Of a stretch of 64,000 bases of DNA, positions 46,010 through 53,107 are shown piece by piece (within the stretch, counting starts at the first letter, position 1; every line of letters starts with the position of its first letter). The stretch lies in assembly GCF_030540825.1 (NCBI RefSeq), contig NZ_JAUOEO010000001.1:593001-657000 (forward strand), given 5' to 3'. A program made the position numbers and the translations under genes. Source of the DNA: Flavivirga spongiicola (GTDB lineage: Bacteria; Bacteroidota; Bacteroidia; Flavobacteriales; Flavobacteriaceae). Below the pieces are notes generated by a model that did no database searches, had not been told where the DNA came from, and saw only the letters and a list, made by a program, of their open reading frames with translations.

Positions 46010-46575
46010 TTAACTTCGTCGCTATTTGTTGTCACTGTATAACATTTTTTCAAACCTATTAATCCAAATCTATCCCCATTAACTACTTCGTAATTTGCTT
46101 TCATAGTACCGTCAGATTTCCAAAGGCGTTGACGACCAACTTCTTTTCCATTTAAATAGTTAAAATCTTTATACAATTGCTTGGTTTTATACCATTCTTT
46201 AACAATACCATGATATTGGCCCTTTTCATTAAAATGATATTCAAACTTAAGAATGGTATCATTCCACCAAGCTTTATGAATTCCAGATTTATATCCCTTT
46301 GTATAATAACGTTCTATTGAATTTGAGCCATTTTTAAACCAATGTTTTTCGTAACCTTCTTTTCTACCGTCCACATATTCAATATCAGATTTTAAATTTT
46401 TGTCAATATAATACGTTTGCAAATTCCCAGTAAATGGTGCTTTTTTATATAATAAAACACCATTATCAAGCTTTAAATTAGAGTCTGATGCTTCAATAAT
46501 CCCCATTGAGTTTATGGTATCGCAGGCATACAAAGCTCCAACCAAAAAAATTATACACCCTAATTTACTTAACAC
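46006..46575 (-). CDS. MORN-repeat lipoprotein (YwqK-like)
   Basis: A 189-residue protein whose leader ends VGALYAC (C18), probably lipidated. The body is a row of MORN-type repeats with the YxxGxxxGxxxxWxxxG rhythm: YVDGRKEGYEKHWFKNGS, YTKGYKSGIHKAWW, FNEKGQYHGIVKEW and YLNGKEVGRQRLW. The family is often named YwqK antitoxin-like, but no toxin partner is present and the lipoprotein leader argues for an envelope role. It sits one base downstream of the YHYH gene and overlaps the SCO1 gene, so the three work together or at least are co-regulated. Confidence 0.75.
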   Translation of the reverse strand: MLSKLGCIIFLVGALYACDTINSMGIIEASDSNLKLDNGVLLYKKAPFTGNLQTYYIDKNLKSDIEYVDGRKEGYEKHWFKNGSNSIERYYTKGYKSGIHKAWWNDTILKFEYHFNEKGQYHGIVKEWYKTKQLYKDFNYLNGKEVGRQRLWKSDGTMKANYEVVNGDRFGLIGLKKCYTVTTNSDEVK

Positions 46576-47352
46576 CTAATTTGAAATATTTCCTGGGGTT
46601 CCAAAATAACCATTCCCGTTAATATATGGGTCTTGACTTGTAACGTGGTAATGATAGATACCATCAGGGAAATCTGCAGTAGCTGATGTATGCCCATGAT
46701 AGATATCTAAATCATCATTAGTAATCGTTTCCCCATCTTCAAGGGGGCCATAGACAGGAAATCCATCAGCTAAAAGCCCTAAAAAGGCATCTTCTCCAAA
46801 CTGCTGTGTCAAATAGGTAGGTTCAATATGATAATGATATTGTCCTGTACGTTGCGGGTGTCCCAACCATTGGTCAAATGAATCAATCTCATTTGTTAAT
46901 GGCTGATCTGGTCCGGCGTACTGATTAAAAAATACCACACCATTTCTTGAAATACCTATGGGGCCTAAACCTGTTGCTTGCTTATTTGAAGCCTCCGCTG
47001 GATTTAGCGACATTGTAAAGACTATATTTTGCTCGCTAATTTCATTTGGGTTTTGATTCCAACTTGAATTTGTACCATTATAAGCTTCATATAATGGGTT
47101 ATTTGTTGGCCAATATGGACTTGTGTGATTGGGCAAATCTTGTGTTGTAAATGTCACAGAGTTTCCATTTACAGCATAAGACAACCCAGTACCTTCAAAT
47201 TTTGAAAGAATAGCACTTATATCATAATCTGTATCGGCTGGTTCTTCTTCTGCCATGATAGTCGAATCATCTCCATTGGAACATGCTATAAAAATAATAG
47301 TAACTAATAAAGGTAGAATTAATAGGCTTTTTAAATTTTTCATAAGTTTCAA
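46576..47352 (-). CDS. YHYH-domain lipoprotein
   Basis: A 258-residue predicted lipoprotein (leader ending FIAC, then SNGDDS). The C-terminal half has the YHYH domain: FLGLLADGFPVYGPLEDG, IYHGHTS and the name-giving DGIYHYHVT, along with a preceding GQYHYHIEP. The histidine-rich sites suggest metal binding. YHYH proteins are exported and of unknown function; they often occur in copper- or cytochrome-related loci. It is the first gene of the operon with MORN and SCO1 genes. The start may be the second methionine (residue 4). Confidence 0.85.
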   Translation of the reverse strand: MKLMKNLKSLLILPLLVTIIFIACSNGDDSTIMAEEEPADTDYDISAILSKFEGTGLSYAVNGNSVTFTTQDLPNHTSPYWPTNNPLYEAYNGTNSSWNQNPNEISEQNIVFTMSLNPAEASNKQATGLGPIGISRNGVVFFNQYAGPDQPLTNEIDSFDQWLGHPQRTGQYHYHIEPTYLTQQFGEDAFLGLLADGFPVYGPLEDGETITNDDLDIYHGHTSATADFPDGIYHYHVTSQDPYINGNGYFGTPGNISN

Positions 47353-47445
47353 TTTTATTTTAGACTCGTATTAATAATATAAGGTTTAATTAATCAGCTC
47401 AAATAATACCGCGTTAAGGTATATGCTTAATTTTACTCTTAATCT

Positions 47446-47598
47446 TTAGTTAGGCAATCTATAAAGACGACCTTTATCTAATATACTCTCTCCATTATGT
47501 TCTTTATACGACGAATAAATAATTATAATATTCATGATAAGCAACACTATTGTAAAAAATGAAATACTAATGATTAAGGCCCTTCTTTTAATTTTCAT
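47446..47598 (-). CDS. Possible 50-residue single-helix membrane protein
   Basis: An ATG-started frame of 50 codons: basic MKIKRRA, then one transmembrane helix (LIISISFFTIVLLIMNIIIIY), then a polar tail ending RLYRLPN. The positive-inside start and clean helix make it a plausible protein too short for usual gene finders. It is 93 bases upstream of the YHYH gene on the same strand and may belong to that operon. No homologue is recognised, and chance cannot be excluded. Confidence 0.4.
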   Translation of the reverse strand: MKIKRRALIISISFFTIVLLIMNIIIIYSSYKEHNGESILDKGRLYRLPN

Positions 47599-47672
47599 TG
47601 ATTTATTTTGAGATTTACCTTTTTAGATGCGTTTCTTTTTAAAACCTTGCGTAATATTTTATTTTTTTTCAA

Positions 47673-47703
47673 AAAAAAGACTCTCATTGCCTGAGAGTCT
47701 TAT
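47673..47703 (-). terminator. Terminator of the second sigma module
   Basis: AAGACTCTCA (47677-47686) and TGAGAGTCTT (47692-47701) form a perfect 10-bp stem with a TTGCC loop; the A-run before it reads as T-run on the - strand. It lies 17 bases after the Spy-like gene. Confidence 0.9.
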
Positions 47704-47717
47704 AAGTTCATACATCA

Positions 47718-48227
47718 TTAATGTTTCGGTGGCGGTGGTCTATGTTCGCCATTACCATTTCTTAAAGGAGGTCTTTGTTCTTTTTTACCTCTCTTATGAA
47801 GTGCGTCATTAATGATTTTTTTTAACTTTTCTTTTTGTTTATCATTACACAATTCTTGAATATCTTTAAAATGATAAAAAACTTCCATATCCTTTTCTTT
47901 TTCTTTTTCGCCAATTAAAGTCGTTATAGAATCTATGGAGTTCTCATTTAATGAAACATCAGATATCCTATTAAACAAAGCATCTTTTAATTGTTTAATA
48001 TTTCTACTAATACGCCTCATTTTATGATGATGCTCTCTGTTAACCCTTTCAAATTCCAACATTTGATCTCCATCAAAGTTTAATTCTTTAACAATAAAAT
48101 CAGCAGGACCATTAGACCTATTTCTGTTTTCTATTTTATCAGAACTCCCTAAATAATTAAATAGAAAAAAACCATTAACTACTATTAAAAATACTAACAA
48201 TATGTATAAGAGTAAGTTTTTTTTCAT
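47718..48227 (-). CDS. Membrane-anchored Spy/CnrX-like periplasmic heavy-metal sensor
   Basis: A 169-residue protein with an N-terminal signal anchor (residues 5-26), then a helical periplasmic domain: FIVKELNFDGDQMLEFERVN, followed by REHHHKMRRISRNIKQLKDALF. The HHH-x-M cluster and a Pro/His-rich tail (RPPPPKH) are compatible with metal binding, as in CnrX and other periplasmic heavy-metal sensors. It is the last gene of a three-gene unit with an ECF sigma factor and a short membrane protein, the same order as CnrH-type modules permit. Ligand identity is inferred. Confidence 0.7.
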   Translation of the reverse strand: MKKNLLLYILLVFLIVVNGFFLFNYLGSSDKIENRNRSNGPADFIVKELNFDGDQMLEFERVNREHHHKMRRISRNIKQLKDALFNRISDVSLNENSIDSITTLIGEKEKEKDMEVFYHFKDIQELCNDKQKEKLKKIINDALHKRGKKEQRPPLRNGNGEHRPPPPKH

Positions 48228-48237
48228 AATGCTTTAT

Positions 48238-48549
48238 TTAATTAAACAATGATGTATCCAAACCCGAAGACAGTCCATATGTTTCTGTAAACTCATTAAT
48301 ATTATTATCATATTCGTTAGAATTTAGCTGCACAAACGCTAACACATTCAAAACAATAACACAGACTAAAGCTGCCAATTGTAACCTAGGAGAAAACCAA
48401 GACCAGATTAATGGCTCTTCTCCTTTTTCAACAAACAACTTCTGCATGGTTCTATCCTTAAAAAAAGGAGATATTTTTACGGCTTCGGTACCATCCATAG
48501 CATTTAAAGTATCGTCAACCTTATTCTTTATGTTTTTATTTATTTCCAT
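48238..48549 (-). CDS. Short membrane protein, probable anti-sigma factor
   Basis: A 103-residue protein. The cytoplasmic N-terminus (INKNIKNKVDDTLNAMDG ... VKISPFFKDRTMQKLF) is followed by one transmembrane helix (LQLAALVCVIVLNVLAFVQL) and a short acidic tail. ATG 48549 is preferred over ATG 48570, which would add seven residues. Its place between an ECF sigma gene and a Spy-like sensor gene, and the single helix, suggest it anchors the sigma factor; no ZAS motif is present. It does not carry the paired FKxPxDYF motif of the first module. Confidence 0.6.
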   Translation of the reverse strand: MEINKNIKNKVDDTLNAMDGTEAVKISPFFKDRTMQKLFVEKGEEPLIWSWFSPRLQLAALVCVIVLNVLAFVQLNSNEYDNNINEFTETYGLSSGLDTSLFN

Positions 48550-48589
48550 GTTATATATTGTTAGATGCAATAATTTATAAAAGCTTGCG

Positions 48590-49168
48590 TTAGTTTTGAT
48601 TTTTATAAAAACGCTCTAATAATCCTTGTAAATTTTTCTTCGCTCTAAACATTAAAGATTCTACCGAAGACACACTTTTATTAATAATTTCTCCTATTTC
48701 TTTGTTACTCATCCCATCTATCTTACTAAGTGTAAATACGGTTCTTTGCACCTCCGACAATTGATTTATGGCAAGAAACAATGTTTCACTTTTTTCCTTA
48801 TTTTCTAAAATAATCCCTGGATGGTTCATCTCAGTAAAGTATTTGCTTTTATCCATAGGCATATCGTTACCCATTATAGACTGCAAAAAGGCAAAGCGTT
48901 TTTTAGTATTCTTTTTTCTTATAAACTCTAAACATTTATTGGTTGCAATACGATAGATCCAAGTTGATAGTTTAGAATAGCCTTTAAATTTACCAATCGA
49001 ATTAAAAACCTCAACAAAAACATCCTGAGCAATATCTTCGGCATCTTCTTTATTGGGCACAAATGATATACAGGTAGCAAATACTTTATCCTGAAAATCA
49101 TCAATTAGCTTACTGTAAGCATATTGTTTTCCAGCATTTAGATCATTAATAAAATTTTGCTCTGTCAA
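48590..49168 (-). CDS. ECF-type RNA polymerase sigma factor
   Basis: A 192-residue ECF sigma factor. Region 2 has NKEDAEDIAQDVFVEVFNSIGKF and LSTWIYRIATNKCLEFIRK; region 4 has LSEVQRTVFTLSKIDGMSNKEIGEI and the helix-turn-helix SVSSVESLMFRAKKNL. It differs clearly from the sigma factor at 42360-42902, so these are two lineages rather than a recent duplication. It is the first gene of the three-gene module running leftward and is divergent from the rRNA methyltransferase gene. Confidence 0.92.
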   Translation of the reverse strand: MTEQNFINDLNAGKQYAYSKLIDDFQDKVFATCISFVPNKEDAEDIAQDVFVEVFNSIGKFKGYSKLSTWIYRIATNKCLEFIRKKNTKKRFAFLQSIMGNDMPMDKSKYFTEMNHPGIILENKEKSETLFLAINQLSEVQRTVFTLSKIDGMSNKEIGEIINKSVSSVESLMFRAKKNLQGLLERFYKNQN

Positions 49169-49218
49169 GTGTGTCTTTTAATACGTGCAAATTAGGAAAT
49201 TAATTGCTGAATTAAACG

Positions 49219-49226
49219 TAACTTTG
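49219..49226 (+). promoter_or_regulatory. Candidate -7 element upstream of the RsmB-like gene
   Basis: TAACTTTG matches TAnnTTTG, 83 bases before the start codon. A TTG at 49204-49206 is only 12 bases upstream, so the -33 element is imperfect. Confidence 0.35.
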
Positions 49227-49276
49227 CAGCCTTAATAATTTAAAATTGTTCTATTTTAGTTTAGCCTTCATAACTG

Positions 49277-49306
49277 CTTACTGAATACTGAACACTGAGA
49301 ACTGAA
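49277..49306 (+). repeat. ACTGAA-type short tandem repeat before the RsmB-like gene
   Basis: ACTGAATACTGAACACTGAG plus AACTGAAAA gives four degenerate copies of a 7-9-base ACTGAAnA unit directly upstream of ATG 49309. It replaces the ordinary leader sequence. Copies of this kind are seen before genes in other flavobacteria, from memory. Confidence 0.5.
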
Positions 49307-49308
49307 AA

Positions 49309-50523
49309 ATGCGATTACATAGAAACCTTTGCTTTTCTGTTATAGACGGACTGACCCTAATTTTTAATGAAGGCAAATATGCCGATAAAGTCATTCAACA
49401 ACTATTAAAACGAGATAAACGTTGGGGGGCTAGAGATAGAGCCTTTGTTGCTGAAACCACTTACGACATAGTACGTTGGAAACGCTTGTATGCCGAAATT
49501 GCTGAAGTAAAAGAACCTTTTGACAGAGATAACTTATGGCGGATGTTTGCTGTTTGGGCAACATTAAAAGGTATAAAATTACCCGATTGGAAGTATTTTG
49601 AAGGGACTCCATCCCGTAAAATAAAAGGGCGTTTTGATGAGCTTTCTAAAATTAGAAAATTTAAAGAGTCTATCCCTGATTGGATGGATGCTATTGGTGA
49701 AAAGGAGTTAGGAAATACGGTTTGGACCAAAGAAATTGAAGCTTTAAACCAACAAGCCGATGTTATACTAAGGGTAAATACGCTTAAAACTACCAAAGAG
49801 AAATTACAAGCTGAGTTATTTGATTTAAACATAGAAACAGAATTCATTCCAAATTATCCCAGTGCTTTAAAACTTAAAGAACGTACCAACGTATTTAGCA
49901 CCGACGCTTTTAAAAAAGGATTTTTTGAAGTTCAAGATGCTTCATCGCAATTAGTGGCGGAGTTTTTAAATGTAAAACCTGGAATGCGTGTCGTTGATAC
50001 TTGTGCCGGTGCAGGTGGAAAAACACTTCACATGGCTTCTTTGATGGAAAACAAAGGTCAGGTTATTGCTATGGACATTTATGGTAATAAATTAAACGAA
50101 TTAAAGCGTCGTGCAAAACGAAATGGAGCTCATAATATTGAAAATCGTGTTATTGAATCTACTAAAGTGATTAAAAAACTTTATGATAAAGCTGATCGTG
50201 TATTAATTGATGCTCCCTGCTCTGGGCTTGGGGTATTACGTCGCAATCCGGATGCTAAATGGAAATTACAACCAGATTTCATTAAAAAAATAAAGAAAAC
50301 ACAACAAGACATTTTACAGCAATATTCCAGAATGGTAAAAGCTGGTGGTCAATTAGTATATGCTACGTGTTCTGTATTACCATCTGAAAATCAAGAACAA
50401 GTAAAAACCTTCTTAAAATCTGAAGCTGGTGCTAATTTCACACTTATTAAAGATAATAAAGTATTGGCCCATAAATCTGGGTTTGATGGATTTTACATGG
50501 CGCTTTTGGAGAGGAAGGGTTAA
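49309..50523 (+). CDS. RsmB/NOP2-SUN family 16S rRNA m5C methyltransferase
   Basis: A 404-residue enzyme with an N-terminal NusB-like RNA-binding region (WGARDRAFVAETTYDIVRW) and a C-terminal methyltransferase domain. The SAM motif is VVDTCAGAGGKTLHMAS. The first catalytic-site cysteine is in DAPCSGLGVLRRNPD and the second, the nucleophile, in YATCSVLPSENQEQV; both are present. This fits RsmB (m5C967 of 16S rRNA), though RsmF-like specificity cannot be excluded. It is a single-gene unit, with ACTGAA-type repeats directly before the start. Confidence 0.9.
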   Translation: MRLHRNLCFSVIDGLTLIFNEGKYADKVIQQLLKRDKRWGARDRAFVAETTYDIVRWKRLYAEIAEVKEPFDRDNLWRMFAVWATLKGIKLPDWKYFEGTPSRKIKGRFDELSKIRKFKESIPDWMDAIGEKELGNTVWTKEIEALNQQADVILRVNTLKTTKEKLQAELFDLNIETEFIPNYPSALKLKERTNVFSTDAFKKGFFEVQDASSQLVAEFLNVKPGMRVVDTCAGAGGKTLHMASLMENKGQVIAMDIYGNKLNELKRRAKRNGAHNIENRVIESTKVIKKLYDKADRVLIDAPCSGLGVLRRNPDAKWKLQPDFIKKIKKTQQDILQQYSRMVKAGGQLVYATCSVLPSENQEQVKTFLKSEAGANFTLIKDNKVLAHKSGFDGFYMALLERKG

Positions 50524-50604
50524 TAACTTTTCGTTTATAATTCTGAATCTATTTTCAGAATCTTCTATTTTTATGGTCTTATACTGAAAAAACCCAACAT
50601 CAAA

Positions 50605-51144
50605 ATGACATATAAGAACATCGTGTTTATTGGCAAAAGCTTAGACGGTTTTATTGCTGGAAAAAATGGCGAATTGGATTGGCTAGATATGATTCCAAAC
50701 CCAGAACAAAATGGTATGGGCTATTATGACTTAATGGAAGAAATAGATGCGATTGTAATGGGGAAAACAACATTCGAATCAGTTCTTAGTTTTGATATTG
50801 ATTGGCCCTATAAAAAACATGTATTTGTCTTAAGTTATTCTTTGAGCAAAATCCCTGAAACACTTAAAGAAAAAGTAACCTTACTAAAAGGCAATGAAAA
50901 AAATATTTTAAACCTCATTCACAACAAAGGGTTTAACAATTTATATATTGATGGAGGAAAAACAGTTCAAAATTTTCTTAAAGCCGATTTAATTGATGAA
51001 CTTAGAATTTCAACCATTCCAATTGTATTGGGAGATGGTATTCCATTATTTGATATACTCCCAAAATCACTAGTGTTTGATCATGTTAAAACAGAAGTGT
51101 TTTTAGATCAGATTGTTCAAAGTCATTATCAACGAAAAAAATAA
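50605..51144 (+). CDS. Dihydrofolate reductase-family protein (RibD C-terminal type)
   Basis: A 179-residue protein starting IVFIGKSLDGFIAGKNGELDWL, the opening of the RibD_C/YwjB-like branch of the DHFR superfamily, with VMGKTTFESV, LYIDGGKTVQNFLKADLIDELRIS and IVLGDGIPLF following. These are NADPH-binding reductases; many homologues have no known substrate. The essential acidic residue of true DHFR is not conserved in the same way, so folate reduction should not be assumed. It stands 55 bases before the fructosamine kinase gene on the same strand. Confidence 0.85.
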   Translation: MTYKNIVFIGKSLDGFIAGKNGELDWLDMIPNPEQNGMGYYDLMEEIDAIVMGKTTFESVLSFDIDWPYKKHVFVLSYSLSKIPETLKEKVTLLKGNEKNILNLIHNKGFNNLYIDGGKTVQNFLKADLIDELRISTIPIVLGDGIPLFDILPKSLVFDHVKTEVFLDQIVQSHYQRKK

Positions 51145-51198
51145 AGTTTTCCATAAGTCTTTACTATTTTTAAATAGAAGTAGTTTAAACTTTTTATA

Positions 51199-52059
51199 AT
51201 GAACAATGATTTAAAAATACATCTTTCAAGCATTCTTAAAGAATCTATTACTAGAGTCTCCCCTCTTCATGGTGGTGATATTTCAAATGCTTATCGAATT
51301 GAAACTTCAAATAATTCTTATTTTTTAAAATTAAATGAGGCTATAAATGCCGCAAAGATATTTCAAGCTGAAGTATACGGACTTCAATTGATTGGAGAAA
51401 CAAATACCATAAAAACACCTAGAGTTCTAGCTTCTGACACCTTTCAAAATAGTGCTTTTCTCTTAATGGAGTTTATTGAAAATAAATCGCCTTCGTCTAA
51501 TGATTTTAAAAACTTAGGGCATCAACTAGCTCAACTACATAAATACACATCTGAAAAATTTGGTTTAGATCAAGATAATTTTATTGGTAGTTTACCCCAA
51601 AGTAATAAACCAAATAAAACTTGGATAGATTTTTATACGACTGAACGCTTATTACCGCAACTGGAATTAGCCAAACAAAAACACTTGCTTTCTAAAATGG
51701 AGTGTCCATCTGTACAAAAAATCAAAGATGTCCTAAAATCTTTATTTAAAGACATAAAACCAGCTTTATTACATGGTGATTTATGGAGTGGTAATTATAT
51801 CATTTCTAAAAATGACGTGCCATATCTCATAGATCCTGCTGCTCATTACGGGCATCATGAAGTTGATATTGCCATGACTAAATTGTTTGGTGGTTTTAAT
51901 GAATTCTTTTATGATGCATATGACTCCAATTTTACAAGAGACAAGAATACTTCTAATAGAATAGAAATCTATCAATTGTATTACCTTTTAGTTCATTTAA
52001 ATTTATTTGGTAGGTCTTATTATGGTTCTGTGTCTACTATCTTGAAAAAGTATTTTTGA
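51199..52059 (+). CDS. Fructosamine kinase family protein
   Basis: A 286-residue protein of normal length for FN3K-type kinases. The nucleotide-binding region includes SNAYRIETSNNSYFLKL, the catalytic loop is LLHGDLWSGNYI, and the metal-binding segment is YLIDPAAHYGHHEVDIAM. It phosphorylates ketoamines (fructosamines, ribulosamines) on proteins, leading to their removal; bacterial homologues are thought to be protein deglycases. It probably shares a transcript with the DHFR-family gene. An inverted repeat begins at the base after its stop. Confidence 0.92.
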   Translation: MNNDLKIHLSSILKESITRVSPLHGGDISNAYRIETSNNSYFLKLNEAINAAKIFQAEVYGLQLIGETNTIKTPRVLASDTFQNSAFLLMEFIENKSPSSNDFKNLGHQLAQLHKYTSEKFGLDQDNFIGSLPQSNKPNKTWIDFYTTERLLPQLELAKQKHLLSKMECPSVQKIKDVLKSLFKDIKPALLHGDLWSGNYIISKNDVPYLIDPAAHYGHHEVDIAMTKLFGGFNEFFYDAYDSNFTRDKNTSNRIEIYQLYYLLVHLNLFGRSYYGSVSTILKKYF

Positions 52060-52131
52060 ATTCCTGCGCAGGCAGGAATCTATTTTTGTGTTTTCAGTTT
52101 CAATTTATAAGATTCCTGCCTGCGCAGGAAT
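52060..52131. repeat. REP-like element with 21-bp perfect inverted arms
   Basis: ATTCCTGCGCAGGCAGGAATC (52060-52080) and its exact reverse complement at 52111-52131 enclose 30 bases. Each arm is itself nearly palindromic (ATTCCTG...CAGGAAT), giving nested hairpins. The element begins immediately after the fructosamine kinase stop and is much richer in G+C than its surroundings. The motif ATTCCTGCG/CAGGAAT is widely scattered in Flavobacteriaceae, from memory. Confidence 0.85.
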
Positions 52132-52152
52132 GAAAAAACGTACAAAAAGTAT

Positions 52153-52160
52153 TACCTTTG
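52153..52160 (+). promoter_or_regulatory. Candidate -7 element for the DUF6934 gene
   Basis: TACCTTTG matches TAnnTTTG and lies 20 bases before the TTG start. It separates the DUF6934 pair from the upstream kinase gene. No TTG at -33 spacing is seen. Confidence 0.4.
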
Positions 52161-52179
52161 AGTATAAAAGTCCCAAATA

Positions 52180-52722
52180 TTGAACAACATACCTGCTTAT
52201 AAAACCGAATTACTCAAATCTAAAACACGAAAAATTCAATATTTATTTGAAAGTAAGGGGTACAAATCAATAATTAAAGCCATTGAATACACTCCAGTTG
52301 CCAAAAGAGATGGAAAAGTAGTCTATAATTTAGGATTTGGGGACTATAATGAAGAAAATGGCAACATTTTCGATAATTCAAATAGTAATAATGGAGATAT
52401 GAGAAAAGTATTCAGTACCGTTCTAAATACAATTCCTAAGTTCTTTAATGAAAATGAAAATGCAGCTATTTGGGTTCAAGGTAGTGATAGTGCAGATGAT
52501 TTTAAGCAACTTTGTGAAGTTGCTTGTAAAAAGAACTGTGAAGATCTTTGTAAAAATTTTAACAGAAGGATTAAAACGTACAGATACTATATAAATAGAA
52601 ATTTCACTGAATTAAGTAAAGAGTATCTATTTTTTGGGTTAACAAATGAAAAAAAAGCCACTATAACACAGTATACACCTGAAAATGAATATATTGGACT
52701 TTTGGTTTTTAAGAAAAATTGA
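52180..52722 (+). CDS. DUF6934 family protein
   Basis: A 180-residue protein starting at TTG, which gives the family opening NNIPAYKTELLKSKTRKIQY; the next ATG is far inside. The segments VYNLGFGDYNEENG, DMRKVFSTVLNTIP and AIWVQGSDS are typical of DUF6934, a family of Bacteroidota with no known function. It contains three closely spaced cysteines (CEVACKKNCEDLC). There is no signal or membrane segment, so it is cytoplasmic. A 56-codon gene for a basic protein follows after 26 bases, and a strong terminator closes the pair, so the two form a compact unit. Confidence 0.75.
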   Translation: MNNIPAYKTELLKSKTRKIQYLFESKGYKSIIKAIEYTPVAKRDGKVVYNLGFGDYNEENGNIFDNSNSNNGDMRKVFSTVLNTIPKFFNENENAAIWVQGSDSADDFKQLCEVACKKNCEDLCKNFNRRIKTYRYYINRNFTELSKEYLFFGLTNEKKATITQYTPENEYIGLLVFKKN

Positions 52723-52748
52723 TCTAAATTTGTATAGTAAATAAATTT

Positions 52749-52919
52749 ATGAAACGAAAAAAGCAAATATTAAAAGCAACAAAAGTACTTTCAATGTCAA
52801 AAGCGACAAAAGAGAGGATATCTAGTATTGCCAAAGATATTAAAGGTAAAGAACTGTTCCCTGAAAAAATAGAATTAGCAAAAAAAACATTAAGCAAGAT
52901 TAAATCACTACCAATTTAA
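52749..52919 (+). CDS. Small basic protein downstream of DUF6934
   Basis: A 56-residue protein: MKRKKQILKATKVLSMSK, then ATKERISSIAKDIKGK and ELFPEKIELAKKTLSKIKSLPI. It is lysine-rich (about a quarter of residues), with three predicted helices and no membrane segment. It starts at ATG 26 bases after DUF6934 and ends 30 bases before a perfect hairpin terminator, so it looks like a real gene although very short. No family is recognised. Size, charge and pairing with a DUF protein recall toxin-antitoxin units, but nothing in the sequence proves that. Confidence 0.6.
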   Translation: MKRKKQILKATKVLSMSKATKERISSIAKDIKGKELFPEKIELAKKTLSKIKSLPI

Positions 52920-52949
52920 AATAGTTGCTTACAACATATAGAGAGATAC

Positions 52950-52974
52950 GCAAACCAAATGGTTTGCTTTTTTT
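52950..52974 (+). terminator. Terminator of the DUF6934 unit
   Basis: GCAAACC (52950-52956) and GGTTTGC (52961-52967) form a perfect 7-bp stem with AAAT loop, followed by seven T. It separates the unit from purL. Confidence 0.9.
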
Positions 52975-53066
52975 ATGAAACCATGCGATTTCTTATGTTT
53001 AAAACCTCGTGAATAACTCTCAATTTTCCTCGTTACATTTTTACAAGAAATTCGATTAAAAAGAAG

Positions 53067-53074
53067 TAAATTTG
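53067..53074 (+). promoter_or_regulatory. Candidate -7 element of purL
   Basis: TAAATTTG matches TAnnTTTG, 33 bases before the purL start. No TTG with 19-base spacing is visible. No purine riboswitch or PurR box was recognised. Confidence 0.45.
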
Positions 53075-53107
53075 CACTTTCTTTAAACACACACAAATCA
53101 AGACATA

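Noticed and set aside
46006..46575. Antitoxin (YwqK) gene
   Set aside because: MORN repeats with a lipoprotein leader, in an operon with SCO1 and YHYH genes; no toxin gene nearby.
47627..47812. 61-codon frame on the + strand
   Set aside because: It crosses the terminator and the 3' end of the Spy-like gene; composition reflects the opposite strand.
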